Shown: one piece after another, positions 42,421 to 56,335 of the stretch
How the letters are laid out: the number at the start of each line of letters is the position of its first letter
Position numbering within the stretch: the stretch's first letter is position 1
Assembly (NCBI RefSeq): GCF_005281615.1
Contig: NZ_SZZM01000006.1
Coordinates: forward strand, 248,001 to 312,000
DNA length: 64,000 nt
Source: Rhodoligotrophos defluvii
GTDB lineage: Bacteria > Pseudomonadota > Alphaproteobacteria > Rhizobiales > Im1
Direction of reading: 5' to 3'
Made by a program: the position numbers and the translations under genes
Notes under the pieces: model-generated
The model's database searches: none
Told to the model about the DNA's origin: nothing
The model's input: only the letters and a program-made list of their open reading frames with translations

Positions 42421-44951
42421 GGCGAGGCGAGCGCGGCCACCGGCAGTGCGTTCATGAGCGTGCGCAGCGGCAGTTCGGCGGAAGGCTCGACCGAGGCGCC
42501 GGTCAGCAGATCGCGCCAGCTCTGCGTTTCCGCAAGCGCACCGGGTAGCACGATGCGGGTATCGTCCCAGAGTCCGGCGGGGATCAGCGGCTCGTTCAGC
42601 TCGGATGCGAGGGAAAGAGGATGCCTGGTTGCGGCGATCACCAGCGCCTGCCCGCCATGCACCCTGGCATAGGCGATGACATGCCGGGCGTGGCTGCCCT
42701 CGACCTGCAGGGGCATGTAGTTTCCTTTTGCGAACAGATCAGCCTGCTCGGCGCGGAAGGCCAGCAGCCTTGCCATGATTGCCTGCTTCACCCGGCCCGA
42801 ACGCCAGTCGGGAAGCGCGGATGGAGCGCCGCCCTCCAAGTCCTCCAAGGCTTCGGCGCGGGCCTTGAAGTCCACCGGGCGGCGGTTGTCGGGGTCGACC
42901 ATGCTCTGGTCCCACCACTCGGTGCCCTGATAGGTGTCGGGCACGCCGGGCGCGGTGAGCTTGAGCACCAGCTGCGACAGGCCGTTGACCGCGCCGGCCG
43001 CCGCGATCCGCTGGGCCAAGCCCGAGATGCCGGCAATGAAGCCGCCGGAGCGCTCCGGATCGAGCGTCGCATCGATGAAGGCGAACATGGCGTCCTCGTG
43101 CGCCTTGGTCGGATCGGTCCAGCGGGTATATTCCTTGGCCTCGCGCAGCGCTTTCGACATGAAGCCGCGCATGCGCTCGCGCAGGGAGGCAAGATCCGGC
43201 TCACGGTCAAGGGGCCAGATGCCGAGCAGCATCTGGTAATAGAGCCAGATCTCCTTGGGGTGCGGCACGAGCCGCGACCCGAGCGGACGGCGAAATGGCG
43301 CGTTCAAGGCCCACCACCGGGAGGCCTGCTCGGCAAACAGGTCGGGGATCTCGGCCAGTACGGCGATGCGCGCCCGCGTATCCTCGCCGCGCTTGGTGTC
43401 ATGGGAGCTGGTGGTGAGCATGCAATGGGGCCAATGCGCCGCGCGCTCCTGGTTGGCCTCGTGGAACAGCGCCGGCGTGACCTCCGGGCCGGCCGGTTCC
43501 GCCCCCACCTCGTTGAGGGCGATCAGGGGCACGAAGCGGTAGAAGGCGGTATCTTCAAGGGCCTTGGCGGTGAGCGGGCCGGAGACCTGCTGGAAGGCCA
43601 TGGCGAAGGCGAAGCCGTCGGCAGTCTCGCCGCGCAGCAGCTGCATGACGTAGCGCAGCTCTTCCTGCGATTCCGCCCCGATCTCGTCCTCGGCCGCGAG
43701 CTCGACCCGGCGGAGCACCTCCCGGTCTTCGGGGCTGATCCCCTCTTCGGTGATGTAGGTTCGGTACTGGGGAAAGGCGACGAGCACCTCGGCCAGCGCC
43801 CGGCGGAGGGCCGGCTCGGACACGTCGCGGGTGACGGGGTCCTGCTGGGCGATCTCGTAGGCGCGGCGCGCGAGCGTGTTGAGCTCGGTGGCAAAGCTCA
43901 GCCCGAGGATGAAGCGCTTAGACTGCTCGGCAATGCCGTGATAGGTGCGGTGATCGCCGGTGAACGCGCGATAGGCCTTGTCCAGCGCGGCATAGCCGTC
44001 CTGGTGAACCTGCAGCGCGGTTACGCGGCGGCCGAACTCATAGCCGGTGGTGCCTTCGACCGGCCAGTCGCTCCTGAGCTTTTCGTTCCCCTCCAGGATC
44101 TTCTCGACCACGATGTAGAAGGGATCCCGGCGCAGGTTCGAAACCGTCTGCCGCAACCGCTTCAGATAACCCGTGGGATCGCGCAGGCCGTCGATATGAT
44201 CGAGGCGCAGACCGTCTATGGCCCCTGCCCTCACCAAGTCGAACACCAGCCGATGGGCCTGCTCGAACACCTGCGGATCTTCCATGCGCAGGGCGACGAG
44301 ATCGTTGATGTCGAAAAAGCGGCGGTAGTTGAGCGCGTCGGACGCCATACGCCAATGGGCCAGGCGATAGTGCTGGGCTTCCAGCAGCCGGTGCATGCCC
44401 TCGGGCGTCTTCGTTGCCTCCACATCGAGGTTGCCCACGGTTTCGGGCGATAAGGGGAACCGCTTGTCGTAATAGGCGATCTCAGGCTCGCCCTTCTCGC
44501 TGACGACCGACAAGCCGCCTTGGCCGAGCACCGTGCCATAGGAATCGCCCAGCACCGGCAGGAGCACGCGCCCGTCATAGCGCTGCCAGTCGATATCGAA
44601 GAAGCGGGCGTAGGGGCTTGCCTCGCCGTGGCGCAACAGGTCGTGCCACCAGCCATTTTGGGTGGAGGCCGCCATGTGATTGGGCACGATGTCCAGGATC
44701 AGGCCCAGCCCCTCGGCCTCGAGCGCGGCGCGCATGGCCCTGAACCCCTCCTCCCCGCCCAGCGCGGGATCGAAGGCGTTGCAGTCCGTCACGTCATAGC
44801 CATGGGTCGAACCGGACTGGGCGGTGAAAACCGGCGAGGCATAGACATGGCTGATGCCGAGGCGCCTGAGATAGGGCGCGACGTCGGCCGCGGACCGGAA
44901 GGTGAAGCCATTACGGAACTGCAGACGGTAGGTGGCACGGACTGATGTCAT
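42417..44951 (-). CDS. treY: Malto-oligosyltrehalose synthase
   Basis: 844 residues. GH13 enzyme that converts the reducing-end maltose of alpha-1,4-glucans to a trehalosyl unit; TreZ then releases trehalose. The N-terminus is typical (RATYRLQFRNGFTFRSAADV, HVYASPVFTAQSGSTHGYDV). LILDIVPNHMA is region I, DGLRLDHIDGLRDP carries the nucleophile Asp, IVVEKILEGNEKL the acid Glu, and TTSSHDTKRGEDTRARI the third carboxylate. The ATG overlaps the malQ stop by four bases; this is the last gene of the glucan block and its stop overlaps the convergent pdxY stop. Confidence 0.96.
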   Translation of the reverse strand: MTSVRATYRLQFRNGFTFRSAADVAPYLRRLGISHVYASPVFTAQSGSTHGYDVTDCNAFDPALGGEEGFRAMRAALEAEGLGLILDIVPNHMAASTQNGWWHDLLRHGEASPYARFFDIDWQRYDGRVLLPVLGDSYGTVLGQGGLSVVSEKGEPEIAYYDKRFPLSPETVGNLDVEATKTPEGMHRLLEAQHYRLAHWRMASDALNYRRFFDINDLVALRMEDPQVFEQAHRLVFDLVRAGAIDGLRLDHIDGLRDPTGYLKRLRQTVSNLRRDPFYIVVEKILEGNEKLRSDWPVEGTTGYEFGRRVTALQVHQDGYAALDKAYRAFTGDHRTYHGIAEQSKRFILGLSFATELNTLARRAYEIAQQDPVTRDVSEPALRRALAEVLVAFPQYRTYITEEGISPEDREVLRRVELAAEDEIGAESQEELRYVMQLLRGETADGFAFAMAFQQVSGPLTAKALEDTAFYRFVPLIALNEVGAEPAGPEVTPALFHEANQERAAHWPHCMLTTSSHDTKRGEDTRARIAVLAEIPDLFAEQASRWWALNAPFRRPLGSRLVPHPKEIWLYYQMLLGIWPLDREPDLASLRERMRGFMSKALREAKEYTRWTDPTKAHEDAMFAFIDATLDPERSGGFIAGISGLAQRIAAAGAVNGLSQLVLKLTAPGVPDTYQGTEWWDQSMVDPDNRRPVDFKARAEALEDLEGGAPSALPDWRSGRVKQAIMARLLAFRAEQADLFAKGNYMPLQVEGSHARHVIAYARVHGGQALVIAATRHPLSLASELNEPLIPAGLWDDTRIVLPGALAETQSWRDLLTGASVEPSAELPLRTLMNALPVAALASP

Positions 44952-46785
44952 CGGCGGGGTCGCTCCAACGCCACGGCCCGGCAGATCGCGCTGAAGCGGG
45001 GGCTGGCGTCCAGCTCTTCGATAGCGACCGGCAGCTTGCGCCGCCAGTTCGGGTGGGGGTCGGTATTGCCGGGCAGGTTGGGCTGCTCAATCTCGCCCAG
45101 CGCATCCTCGAGCTGGATAGCGAACAGGCGGCACGGTGTGCTGGCCACGAAGAGGTGGAGCTTGGCGGCGAGGTCATCATCCAGGTCATCCGGCAGGCGA
45201 TCACCGGGATCGACCAGCCCCGCATCGACAAGCGCGTCCCACAGGTGCCGGCGGTCGGCCTCCCGCGTTTCGCGCTCTTCCCTGGCGGCGATGTCGTCCA
45301 GGATCCCGAGCTCTTGCCGCACCTCGATGTCATGACCCTGCCACCACCCGCGCAGCGTGGGGAGGTCGTGGGTGGAGAGGCAGGCGAGCGCATGGGCGGG
45401 ATAATCTTCCGGCCTGATGAAGCCGCCCCAGCGGAGGCGCTCGAACATCAGCACGCGATAGGCGTGGATATTCGCCGCCTCCAGGGTATCGGTGAAGCGT
45501 TCGGGCACGGTGCCCAGGGCCTCGGCGATGACAAGCGCCTTCTGGCTGTTCGAGGCCTCCGCCACGGCGGCGATCATGTCGATGAGGGGGTAATGGACAT
45601 AAGCGCCGTCGGCGGGCGTCATGCCCTTCGGCACCCAGAACAGGCGGGTGAGCGCCATGGCATGGTCCAGCCGGACAGCACCGGCATGGCGCATGTTGGC
45701 CGCGAGCTCCTGCCTGAGCGGCGCGAGCCCGCGTTCCTTGAGCGCCACCGGCGAGAGCGGCGCAAGGCCCCAGTCCTGCCCGCGCGCGTTCATCATGTCG
45801 GGCGGGGCGCCGATCGAGGCGCCCTCGATGGCCAGGGCCGGGTCGGCCCAGGTCTCGGCGCTGTCGGCCGCAACGCCGACCGCCAGGTCCACATAGAGGC
45901 CGACGCGCATGCCTGCCTCCCTCGCCGCCTGCTGGGCGCGGGCCAGCTGGCTGTCCGCCAGCCATTGCAGCCAGGCGAAGTAGGAGATGCGGTCGCCTTG
46001 GGCCGCGGCGAAACGGCGGCTGCCCGGCGCATCGGGAGAACGGAAATCGTCAGGCCATTCCTGCCAGGGCACCGGCCGTTCGGCCTCGGCGTGGAAGTGC
46101 TCGGACAGGGCTTCGAACAGGCAGTGGGTCTCCAGGCTTTCGCCACCTTTCTCGCGGAAGGCGCCGAAGGCCTGCCGCCGGGCGCCGTCACCTTGCGCGA
46201 ACTCCCGATACATCAGGCAGAGCGCATTCCATTTCACCGCCGCCACGCCGGGGTAATTGACGAAGGGCTCGGCGCGCAGCCTTTCCAGGATCTCCGCGCC
46301 AACAGGGCCGATCGCCTCGTATTCGGGCTCCAGATCCGGCGCGACATAAAGGGGGTTGAGGAACCGCTTGCTGGACGGCGCGTAGGGACTGCTGCGCGAC
46401 GGATCACTCGGGAAAAGCGCATGCAATGGCGACAGGCCGACGAAATCGCCCCCAGCGGCAGCAACGCGCTTGGCAAGCTCGGCCAGATCGGCGAAGTCGC
46501 CGATGCCCCAGTTGCGGGAGGAACGAAGACCATACAGCTGGCAGGTGACACCCCAGATGCGATTGCCCCGCAAGCTTTCGGGGACGAAGCAGGCGGGCAC
46601 CTCCTGATCGGCCGCCTCGGACAGGGCGCGATCAGGCATTCCGTTGGCCCCTGGCGCGCTGGGATCGATGCCCATGACCTTGAGGATGGCCGCCACGCCC
46701 GCACGCGAGGCGTCGCGCTTCTCGCCCTTTTCCGAGACATAGGTCAGCGCGATGCCGTTTGCCTCGGCCACACGATCAAGCTCGC

Positions 46786-46789
<4 letters not shown>
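44948..46789 (-). CDS. malQ: 4-alpha-glucanotransferase (amylomaltase)
   Basis: 613 residues, GH77. Transfers alpha-1,4-glucan segments between chains and glucose. Visible motifs: WGVTCQLYGLRSSRNWGIGDF, SPLHALFPSDPSRSSPYAPSS, the nucleophile Asp in GAVRLDHAMALTRLF, the acid Glu in ALVIAEALGTVPE, and the third Asp in ACLSTHDLPTLRGWWQG. It lies between treZ and treY with four-base overlaps on both sides, so all three are translationally coupled. It can recycle short maltodextrins left by GlgX and TreYZ. Confidence 0.95.
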
Positions 46790-48606
<1,817 letters not shown>

Positions 48607-48655
48607 GGGCGTGAGAACGACGGGATCTCAATTTCGATCCTTGTTGCCGCACGCC

Positions 48656-50740
48656 TCACGCAGATTTTTCGGCGAGCAGCAGCGCGCGTGGGGCAAGGCC
48701 GAACTGTTCACCCCCGGCGACGGTGCTCAGCCCGGTTTCCGCCGTGTCGAGGAGAATGGTCCATTGGGCGGCGATCCCGGCCGGGAGCCTGAACTGCTGC
48801 GCGTCGGCGGATGCATTCAACATCAATGCCAGCGGAGGTTCATCTTCAGCGGCGAAGACCACGGTGATGCTACGGGCGGCAGGATCGCTCCAGTCTTCGA
48901 TCTGCATGGGCTGGGCATCGGGCCGGAGCCAGGCGACATCGCGCAGGCCGTTGCTCAAGGAGAAGCCGTGCTTGAATCGGTCCGAGCGCAGCTGGGGGTG
49001 CGCGCGGCGCAAGGCGGTGAGGCTCGCGACAAAGCCGATCAAGGCCCTGCCCTCTTCGGTGAGGCCGGGCCAGTCGATCCAGCTGGTGGCGTTGTCCTGC
49101 ACATAGGCGTTGTTGTTGCCGTTCTGGCTGCGGCCGAGCTCATCCCCCATCAGCAGCATGGGCGTGCCCTGGGCGAGCAGCAGGGTCGCCAGCATGTTGC
49201 GCATCTGCCGTGAGCGGACGGCGCGGATCTCCGGATCGTCCGTCGGCCCCTCGACCCCATAATTGGCGCTGAAATTGCGGTCGGTGCCGTCGCGGTTGCC
49301 TTCGCCATTGGCCTCGTTGTGCTTGCGCTCGTAAGAGACGAGGTCGGCCAGGGTGAAGCCGTCATGGGCGGTGATGAAGTTGACGCTGGTCCAGGCCGGG
49401 CGGGTCGGGTTCTGGGCGATATCATGCTCGAACATGTCGGCCGAGCCGAGCAGCCGGCCGGCAAGCTCCGGCAGGATGTGCTCATCGCCGCGCCAGAAGG
49501 CGCGCACGGTGTCGCGGAAGCGGTCGTTCCACTCGGCCCAGCCGGGCGGGAAAAAGCCGACACGGTAGCCATCGGGGCCCACGTCCCAGGCCTCGGCGAT
49601 CAGCTTGCGGCGGGACAGGATCGGATCGCTGGCGACCATGTCGAGGAAGCCGCCGGGGACGGCAAAGCTGCTGCCGTCGCGGATCAGGGTGGTGGCGAGG
49701 TCGAAGCGGAAGCCGTCGACCCCCATCACATCCGTCCAGTAGCGCAGGCTGTCGATCACCAGCTGGCGCACCTGGGGGTGCTTCACGTTGAAGCTGTTGC
49801 CGGTGCCGGTGACGTTCACGCAATAGCGGGGATCATCGTCGCGGAGCCAGTAGTAGCTGGCATTGTCGAGGCCGCGGAAGGCCAGGGTCGGGCCGATCTC
49901 CTCGCTCTCGGCGGTGTGGTTGTAGACCACGTCCAGGATGACCTCGATGCCCGCCTCGTGCAGGCGCTCGACCATGGCCTTGAAGCCATAGGGGTTCGGC
50001 GCTGCGCCCAGATAGGGCGGATGGGGCGCGAAGAAGGCGAGGGTGTTATAGCCCCAGTAATTGTGCATGCCACGGCGGGCGACCGGATGCTCGTCGACGA
50101 AGGCCTGGATGGGCAGAAGCTCGATGGCGGTGACGCCGAGCTTCACCAGATGCTCGATGATGGCGGGCGAGGCGACGCCGGCGAAGGTGCCCTGCTGCGC
50201 GCCCGGCACGGCCGGGTGGGTTTTGGACAGACCCACCACATGGGCCTCGTAGATGATGGTATCCGTCCAGGGGTGGTGCGGCCTCGGGTGGGAGAGGCCG
50301 GCGAGGTTCGGGGCCACCACCACCGATTTCGGCACGAAGGGCGCGCTGTCGCGGGTGTCGAAGGACAGGTCCGCCTCGGGGCTGCCCGCCTGATAGCCCA
50401 GGATCTCGTCGCGCCAGCGCAGGCTGCCGCGCAGAGCCCGGGCATAAGGGTCGATCAGCAGCTTGTTGGGGTTGAAGCGATGGCCCCGCTGCGGATCATA
50501 GGGGCCGTGGACGCGGTAGCCGTAGACGAGGCCGGGGCGGGCGCCCTCGAGATAGCCGTGCCAGATGTCGCCGGTGCGCTCCGGGAGGTCGAGCCGCCGC
50601 AGCTCGCGTTCGCCCTCGGCATCGAAGAGGCAGAGCTCGACCCGTTCCCCATTGGCGGAAAACAGCGCGAAATTCACGCCGGCACCATCGAAGGTGGCTC
50701 CTAAGGGGGCGGGGACACCGGAGGTTAGGCCATCGTTCAT
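48656..50740 (-). CDS. glgX: Glycogen debranching enzyme (isoamylase type)
   Basis: 694 residues from ATG 50740 (MNDGLTSGVPAPLGATF); a 23-residue longer reading overlaps glgB further. Removes alpha-1,6 branches from phosphorylase-limited or short-chain glycogen. The N-terminal CBM48 has GVNFALFSANGERVELCLFD and GHRFNPNKLLIDPYARAL. GH13 signatures: VILDVVYNHTAESEEIGPTL, nucleophile VDGFRFDLATTLIRD, acid KLIAEAWDVGPDGYRVG, and FITAHDGFTLADLVSYERKHN. It overlaps or abuts glgB (stop at 50752), giving opposed branching and debranching activities in one transcript. Confidence 0.96.
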   Translation of the reverse strand: MNDGLTSGVPAPLGATFDGAGVNFALFSANGERVELCLFDAEGERELRRLDLPERTGDIWHGYLEGARPGLVYGYRVHGPYDPQRGHRFNPNKLLIDPYARALRGSLRWRDEILGYQAGSPEADLSFDTRDSAPFVPKSVVVAPNLAGLSHPRPHHPWTDTIIYEAHVVGLSKTHPAVPGAQQGTFAGVASPAIIEHLVKLGVTAIELLPIQAFVDEHPVARRGMHNYWGYNTLAFFAPHPPYLGAAPNPYGFKAMVERLHEAGIEVILDVVYNHTAESEEIGPTLAFRGLDNASYYWLRDDDPRYCVNVTGTGNSFNVKHPQVRQLVIDSLRYWTDVMGVDGFRFDLATTLIRDGSSFAVPGGFLDMVASDPILSRRKLIAEAWDVGPDGYRVGFFPPGWAEWNDRFRDTVRAFWRGDEHILPELAGRLLGSADMFEHDIAQNPTRPAWTSVNFITAHDGFTLADLVSYERKHNEANGEGNRDGTDRNFSANYGVEGPTDDPEIRAVRSRQMRNMLATLLLAQGTPMLLMGDELGRSQNGNNNAYVQDNATSWIDWPGLTEEGRALIGFVASLTALRRAHPQLRSDRFKHGFSLSNGLRDVAWLRPDAQPMQIEDWSDPAARSITVVFAAEDEPPLALMLNASADAQQFRLPAGIAAQWTILLDTAETGLSTVAGGEQFGLAPRALLLAEKSA

Positions 50741-50751
50741 GCTTCCGGCGA

Positions 50752-53007
50752 CTATTCCGGTTCGAGGACGAGCGTCGCGAGCGGCGGCAGCGTCAAGGAG
50801 AGCGAGCAAGGCCGCCCGTGCCAGGATGCATCATCCGCCATCACGGCGCCAGCATTCCCCACACCGCTGCCGCCATATTCGGTTGCGTCGGTGTTGAGCC
50901 GTTCGCGCCAGAGGCCGCCGCAGGGCACGCCGACCCGGTAGCCGCGGCGCACCACCGGGGTGAAATTGCACACGATAAGGCAGGGCTTGGTGCCTTCGGC
51001 CCCGAAGCGCATGTAGGAGAGGACGCTGGCGTCGGCGTCCGATGCGTCGACCCACTGGAAGCCGCGGGCGTCGCAGTCGCGCTGGTGCAGGGCGGGGAGC
51101 GCGCGGTAGAGCCGGTTCAGGTCGCGCACCAGACGCTGCACGCCGCGATGTTCGGGCGTGTCCAGGAGGTGCCAGTCGAGGCTGTGGTCGTGGCTCCACT
51201 CGCGCTCCTGGGCGAACTCGCCGCCCATGAACAGGAGCTTCTTGCCGGGGTGGGTCCACATGAAGCCGAAATAGGCGCGCAGGTTGGCGAATTTCTGCCA
51301 GCGGTCGCCCGGCATCTTGCCAAGGAGCGAGCCCTTGCCGTGCACCACCTCGTCGTGGGACAGGGGCAGGATGAAATTCTCGGAGAAGGCGTAGAGCAGG
51401 CCGAAGGTGAGCTGGTTGTGGTGGTAGCGGCGGTGGATGGGATCCTGGCTCATGTAAGCCAGCGTGTCGTGCATCCAGCCCATGTTCCACTTGTAGCCGA
51501 AGCCGAGCCCGCCGGTATAGGTGGGCCGCGAGACGCCAGGCCAGGCGGTCGACTCCTCCGCCACCATGGTGATGCCAGGATGGCGCTCGTAGGTGACCTC
51601 GTTCAGCTGCTTGAGAAAGGCCACGGCCTCGAGATTCTCGTTGCCGCCGAAAGCGTTCGGCACCCACTCGCCGGGATTGCGGCTGTAGTCGAGATAGAGC
51701 ATGGAGGCCACCGCATCGACCCGCAGGCCGTCCACATGGAAGCGGTCGAGCCAGAAGAGCGCGTTGGCGAGCAGGAAGTTGGCGACCTCCCGCCGGCCAT
51801 AGTTGTAGATCAGGGTGTTCCAGTCGCGATGGAAGCCCTGGCGCGGATCGGCATGCTCATAGAGCGCGGTGCCGTCGAAGCGGCCGAGGCCGTGGGCGTC
51901 CGTGGGGAAATGGCCGGGCACCCAGTCGATCATGACGCCGATGCCGGCCCGGTGCGCCCGGTTCATGAAGCGGGCGAACCCGTCCGGGCTGCCGAAGCGG
52001 CTGGTGGGGGCGAACAGGCCGATCGGCTGGTAGCCCCACGAGCCATCGAAGGGGAATTCGGAGATCGGCAGGCATTCGATATGGGTGAAGCCCATGTCGG
52101 CCACGTAGGGGATCAGCTTGTCGCCAAGCTCGTCCCAATTGAGCATGCGCCAGCCATCCGCCCGCGCCCATGAGCCGAGGTGGCATTCGTAGATGGAAAT
52201 GGGCGCGTCCAGCGCCTGGGCCTGGGCGCGCCGCTCGAGCCAGTCGCCGTCGGCCCAATCGACCTTGACGTCGCCCGCCACCTTGGACGCGGTCAGCGGC
52301 GGATGCTCGGCGGCGAAGGCGACGGGGTCGGCCTTGAGCGGCAGACGCTCGCCATGGGCACCGATGATCTCGTATTTGTAGATGGTGTCGGGTCCCAGCC
52401 CGGGAATGAAGATGTCCCAGATCCCACAGCCCAGGTGGAGGCGCATGGGATGGCAGCGACCATCCCAGTGGTTGAAGTTGCCGACCACGCTGACGCGCCT
52501 GGCATTGGGGGCCCAGACGGCGAAGGACACGCCCTCGACCCCCTCCAACGTTCGGATATGGGCGCCCAGGGCTTCATAAAGACGGAGATGCCTGCCCTCG
52601 CACAGGAGATGAATGTCGAGCGGCCCCAGCGCCGTGGGGAAGCGATAGGGATCCTCGCGGATCTCCTCGGCCATCGGCCAGCGGATCTTCAGCCGATAGG
52701 GAAAACGCTGCTCGCGGCCAGGAATGGGGCCGGCAAAGAAGCCGGCGTCGTGCAGGCATTCAAGACGCGCCACGCTGCCGCCCTGCTCATCCAGCACCTC
52801 CACAGCCTGAGCGGTGGGCAGGAAGGCGCAGACGCTGAGCGGCACCCCGTCATCTCCGCCATGCATGCCCAATATGCCGAAGGGGTCGCCGTGGCGGCCC
52901 TCGACAACCGCCTGAATGGCGCCGCGGCTCGGGCGCCAGTCCGGCGCAGGGCGTCGATCGCGCCGTTCCTCAAGCGTTTTCGGCATCCTTTCCTGCACTG
53001 GATCCAT
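50752..53007 (-). CDS. glgB: 1,4-alpha-glucan branching enzyme
   Basis: 751 residues (ATG 53007; ATG 52986 also possible). Introduces alpha-1,6 branches into the chain made by GlgE or GlgA. It has two N-terminal beta-domains: a GlgB N1 domain ([18 protein letters not shown]) and CBM48 ([21 protein letters not shown]). The GH13 barrel follows: [36 protein letters not shown], nucleophile [19 protein letters not shown], acid [18 protein letters not shown], and [19 protein letters not shown]. The N1 domain places it with the long, proteobacterial-type GlgB. Its 5' end overlaps the treS-mak 3' end by up to 38 bases. Confidence 0.96.
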   Translation of the reverse strand: MDPVQERMPKTLEERRDRRPAPDWRPSRGAIQAVVEGRHGDPFGILGMHGGDDGVPLSVCAFLPTAQAVEVLDEQGGSVARLECLHDAGFFAGPIPGREQRFPYRLKIRWPMAEEIREDPYRFPTALGPLDIHLLCEGRHLRLYEALGAHIRTLEGVEGVSFAVWAPNARRVSVVGNFNHWDGRCHPMRLHLGCGIWDIFIPGLGPDTIYKYEIIGAHGERLPLKADPVAFAAEHPPLTASKVAGDVKVDWADGDWLERRAQAQALDAPISIYECHLGSWARADGWRMLNWDELGDKLIPYVADMGFTHIECLPISEFPFDGSWGYQPIGLFAPTSRFGSPDGFARFMNRAHRAGIGVMIDWVPGHFPTDAHGLGRFDGTALYEHADPRQGFHRDWNTLIYNYGRREVANFLLANALFWLDRFHVDGLRVDAVASMLYLDYSRNPGEWVPNAFGGNENLEAVAFLKQLNEVTYERHPGITMVAEESTAWPGVSRPTYTGGLGFGYKWNMGWMHDTLAYMSQDPIHRRYHHNQLTFGLLYAFSENFILPLSHDEVVHGKGSLLGKMPGDRWQKFANLRAYFGFMWTHPGKKLLFMGGEFAQEREWSHDHSLDWHLLDTPEHRGVQRLVRDLNRLYRALPALHQRDCDARGFQWVDASDADASVLSYMRFGAEGTKPCLIVCNFTPVVRRGYRVGVPCGGLWRERLNTDATEYGGSGVGNAGAVMADDASWHGRPCSLSLTLPPLATLVLEPE

Positions 53008-56000
53008 CCGTTGCCTCGGGCGTGAGAAGGCGCATCAGGCCGGTCAGCGGGATATCGACCCATTTCGGCCTGTTCGATGCCTCATAGGCGATCTCGTAAA
53101 GAGCCTTCTCAAGGAGGAAGAGCTCCAACAAGCTATCGAAGGTCGCCTCGGAAAGCTCGATTCCCGGCCCGTCCGATGCGCCGCGTATGGTCTGCTTATA
53201 TGCGTCGAGAAACGCTGCGGTGGTCTGCCGGTTCCAATGGCGCACGGCCGTCACCGCGGCCTCATCGGTCACCGGCTCGTCCTCCGCCCAGCGTATCGCG
53301 GTAAACGCGGCATAATCGAACGAGCGCACCATGCCGGCCACGTCCTTCAGGGGCGAGGTCTTCCGGCGGCGCGCCTCGACACCACGCGCAGGCTCGCCTT
53401 CGAAGTCGATGATGTAGAATTCGTTCTGGGCCACCAGCACCTGTCCGAGATGATAGTCGCCATGCACGCGGGTCTTCAACCCGTTTACCGGACGGGCGGC
53501 GAGATCGTCGATGCGCCGGCTGATCAGGTCGCCGGCGGCGAGCATCTTCCGAGCCGAGGCGTGCAGCTTCTCGGGCAGGCCGGCCGGCAAGTTCTCCAGC
53601 GCCGCGCGGGAGCGCGCATGCTGTTCGTGCACCGCCTGCGCCCAAGCCTGGAGATCCGCCGGCGTGATGGGCTCGGGGGCGAATGCCGGATCATCCGTGG
53701 GCGAAGCGAAGGCAAGGTGAAGGCTGCCCGTGCGGCGGCCGAGGGTGCGGGCGCGGTCGAGATAAGGGGCGAGCGCGCCCGCGATCGTCTCCTCGTTGAT
53801 CGAGATCCCACGGGCCGAAAGACTCATGGCCTCGTCATCGATGAAGCGCTTCAGCCATTCGATGGTGGCTTCCCATCCGTCGCCCTGGTTGCGCACGAAG
53901 GCATAGGCTGCACCGAGCACGGTGGTGCGGCCCTCGCCATCGGCAAACTCGATGGCGCCGAGATAGGCCGGCGTATTGGCGAAGCGGGCCACCTCGGTGA
54001 GGAAGCGGCCGACTTCGATCTCGGGCTGCACGCCTTCCTGCAGCTTGCGGTAGAGCTTCAACATGACCTTGCTGTCGAGCAGGACGGATGTGTTGCTCTG
54101 CTCGGCACCCAGGCGGCGGATCTCAGGCGTCTCGGCAATGTCCAATCGCCGCAGCTGCTCAGTGGACGAGAACCGGATCTCGCCGCCTTCGCTCGACACC
54201 CGGCGCTGCTCGCGCATGGCGGCAACCACCATGCGGATGAAGTCGTCGCTCTGGGAGGAATCGAACAGGGCGCCGAGAGAGGGACCCGAGCGCACCTTGG
54301 CGATGGTGTAGGACAAAAGCGGCGCGCCGGGCGAGATGTGCTGCTCGCCCCAGGCCACCGTCATGGGCAGCAGATAGCGCTGCGGGCTCGCGGCCGGGTC
54401 GGGCCTGACATCCAACTGAACGAACAGGTGCTGGCCCTCCGCCCCTTCAACCAGGGTGGTCGAAGCAATCGTGACCTCCGGCTGCGCGGCCCCCTTTTCC
54501 GCAAACCAGCGCTGGTTGGGCAGGAAGGCGGGCAACGCCTTCTTCTCCAGCAGGATCCGCGCCTTGAACCCGGTGATGTCGGTTTCGAGATTGCGGATCA
54601 CGATGGTGGTGAACTCCGGCACCGGCTCAGGCATCGGCGTGTGCCAGGCAGGGAGATCTGCCTGTTTGGTGATGTTGAACCAGTAGAAGCCATAGGCCGG
54701 CAGAGTGAGCAGATAGGGAAGGTCCCCGATGGGCGGGAACGGCGAACGGCCGAGCATCTCGATCGGCACCGCGCCCTTGAAGGCGGACAAGTCCAGCTCC
54801 ACCGCCTGCGCCGCACGTGACAAGTTGGCCACGCATAGGATCGTCTCCTCCTCGTATTGGCGCAGGTAGGCGAGAACCTTGCGGTTGCGCGGGAACAGGA
54901 AGGTCATGGTTCCGCGACCGAAAGCCGTGTGCTGCTTCCGCACCGCGATGATGCGCTTCATCCAGTTCAGCAGCGACGAGCGGTTTGCCTGCTGGGCCTC
55001 CACGTTCACAACGGCGTAGCCGTAGACGGGATCCATGATCGGCGGGAGATAAAGCCGCTGCGGATCGGCGCGCGAGAACCCGCCATTGCGGTCGGACGAC
55101 CATTGCATCGGGGTGCGCACGCCATCACGGTCGCCCAGAAAGAAGTTGTCGCCCATGCCGATCTCGTCGCCGTAATAGATGACCGGGGTACCGGGCATCG
55201 AAAAGAGCAGCGCGTTCATCAGCTCGATCTTGCGGCGGTCGTTGTCCATGAGGGTGGAAAGCCGCCGCCTGATGCCGAGATTGATGCGGCCCCGGCGCTC
55301 TTCCGCATAGTAGTTCCAGAGATAGTCGCGCTCACGGTCGGTGACCATTTCGAGCGTGAGCTCATCATGGTTGCGCAAGAAGATGGCCCACTGGGCATTG
55401 TCGGGAATTTCCGGCGTCTGATCGATGATGTCGGTGATCGGGTGCCGGTCTTCCTGGGCCAGAGCCATGTACATGCGCGGCATGAGCGGAAAGTGGAAGG
55501 CCATGTGGCACTCGTCGCCGTCGCCGAAATAGGGGCGCGTATCCTCCGGCCACTGGTTTGCTTCCGCCAGCAGCATGCGGCCGGGGAAATGGGCGTCCAC
55601 CTCGGCGCGGATGGCTTTCAGCACCTCGTGGGTTTCGGGCAGGTTCTCGTTGTTGGTGCCCTCGCGCTCACGGAGGTAGGGCACGGCGTCGAGCCGCATG
55701 CCGTCCACCCCCATCTCCAGCCAGAAGTGCATCACCCGGACCACTTCCTTCAGCACCCGCGGGTTCTCGAAGTTGAGGTCGGGCTGATGGGAGTAGAAAC
55801 GGTGCCAGAAATAGGCCTGGGCGACCGGGTCCCAGGTCCAGTTGGAGGTTTCCGTATCGAGGAAGATGATGCGCGTGCCCTGATACTTCTTGTCCGTGTC
55901 GCTCCAGACATAGAAATCGCGGGCGCTGGTGCCGGGCTTCGCCATGCGGGCGCGCTGAAACCAGGCATGCTGATCGGAGGTATGGTTGATGACCAGCTCG

Positions 56001-56305
56001 GTGATCACGCGGATGCCGCGCCGGTGCGCCTCGCGGACGAAGCGGCGGAAATCCTTCATGGTGCCGTAGGCAGGGTTCACCGCCTCGTAATCGGCGATGT
56101 CATAACCATCATCACGCAGGGGCGAAGGATAGAACGGCAACAGCCATATGGCCGTCACGCCGAGATCCTGGATATAGTCGAGCTTTTCGAGCAGGCCGGG
56201 AAAGTCGCCAATTCCATCGTTATTGGCGTCGAAGAAGGCTTTGACGTGCAGCTGGTAGATAATGACGTCCTTGTACCAAGTCGAATCACTCCAATCGACG
56301 GCCAT
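52970..56305 (-). CDS. treS: Trehalose synthase-maltokinase fusion (TreS-Mak)
   Basis: 1111 residues from ATG 56305, with CGGAG about ten bases upstream (TTG 56323 rejected). The N-terminal GH13 TreS part (about 1-560) interconverts trehalose and maltose: [17 protein letters not shown], nucleophile [14 protein letters not shown], acid [15 protein letters not shown], and [17 protein letters not shown]. The C-terminal part (about 600-1111) is a maltokinase with an aminoglycoside-phosphotransferase-like fold: the catalytic loop [10 protein letters not shown] starts at H948 and the metal motif IDFEGEP follows. It makes maltose-1-phosphate for GlgE, encoded just upstream. Fusion of the two steps is known in other bacteria; in mycobacteria they are separate subunits of a complex. 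Confidence 0.95.
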   Translation of the reverse strand: MAVDWSDSTWYKDVIIYQLHVKAFFDANNDGIGDFPGLLEKLDYIQDLGVTAIWLLPFYPSPLRDDGYDIADYEAVNPAYGTMKDFRRFVREAHRRGIRVITELVINHTSDQHAWFQRARMAKPGTSARDFYVWSDTDKKYQGTRIIFLDTETSNWTWDPVAQAYFWHRFYSHQPDLNFENPRVLKEVVRVMHFWLEMGVDGMRLDAVPYLREREGTNNENLPETHEVLKAIRAEVDAHFPGRMLLAEANQWPEDTRPYFGDGDECHMAFHFPLMPRMYMALAQEDRHPITDIIDQTPEIPDNAQWAIFLRNHDELTLEMVTDRERDYLWNYYAEERRGRINLGIRRRLSTLMDNDRRKIELMNALLFSMPGTPVIYYGDEIGMGDNFFLGDRDGVRTPMQWSSDRNGGFSRADPQRLYLPPIMDPVYGYAVVNVEAQQANRSSLLNWMKRIIAVRKQHTAFGRGTMTFLFPRNRKVLAYLRQYEEETILCVANLSRAAQAVELDLSAFKGAVPIEMLGRSPFPPIGDLPYLLTLPAYGFYWFNITKQADLPAWHTPMPEPVPEFTTIVIRNLETDITGFKARILLEKKALPAFLPNQRWFAEKGAAQPEVTIASTTLVEGAEGQHLFVQLDVRPDPAASPQRYLLPMTVAWGEQHISPGAPLLSYTIAKVRSGPSLGALFDSSQSDDFIRMVVAAMREQRRVSSEGGEIRFSSTEQLRRLDIAETPEIRRLGAEQSNTSVLLDSKVMLKLYRKLQEGVQPEIEVGRFLTEVARFANTPAYLGAIEFADGEGRTTVLGAAYAFVRNQGDGWEATIEWLKRFIDDEAMSLSARGISINEETIAGALAPYLDRARTLGRRTGSLHLAFASPTDDPAFAPEPITPADLQAWAQAVHEQHARSRAALENLPAGLPEKLHASARKMLAAGDLISRRIDDLAARPVNGLKTRVHGDYHLGQVLVAQNEFYIIDFEGEPARGVEARRRKTSPLKDVAGMVRSFDYAAFTAIRWAEDEPVTDEAAVTAVRHWNRQTTAAFLDAYKQTIRGASDGPGIELSEATFDSLLELFLLEKALYEIAYEASNRPKWVDIPLTGLMRLLTPEATDGSSAGKDAENA

Positions 56306-56335
56306 TTGCTCAAGGCTCCGCAACAGTGGTAGTGC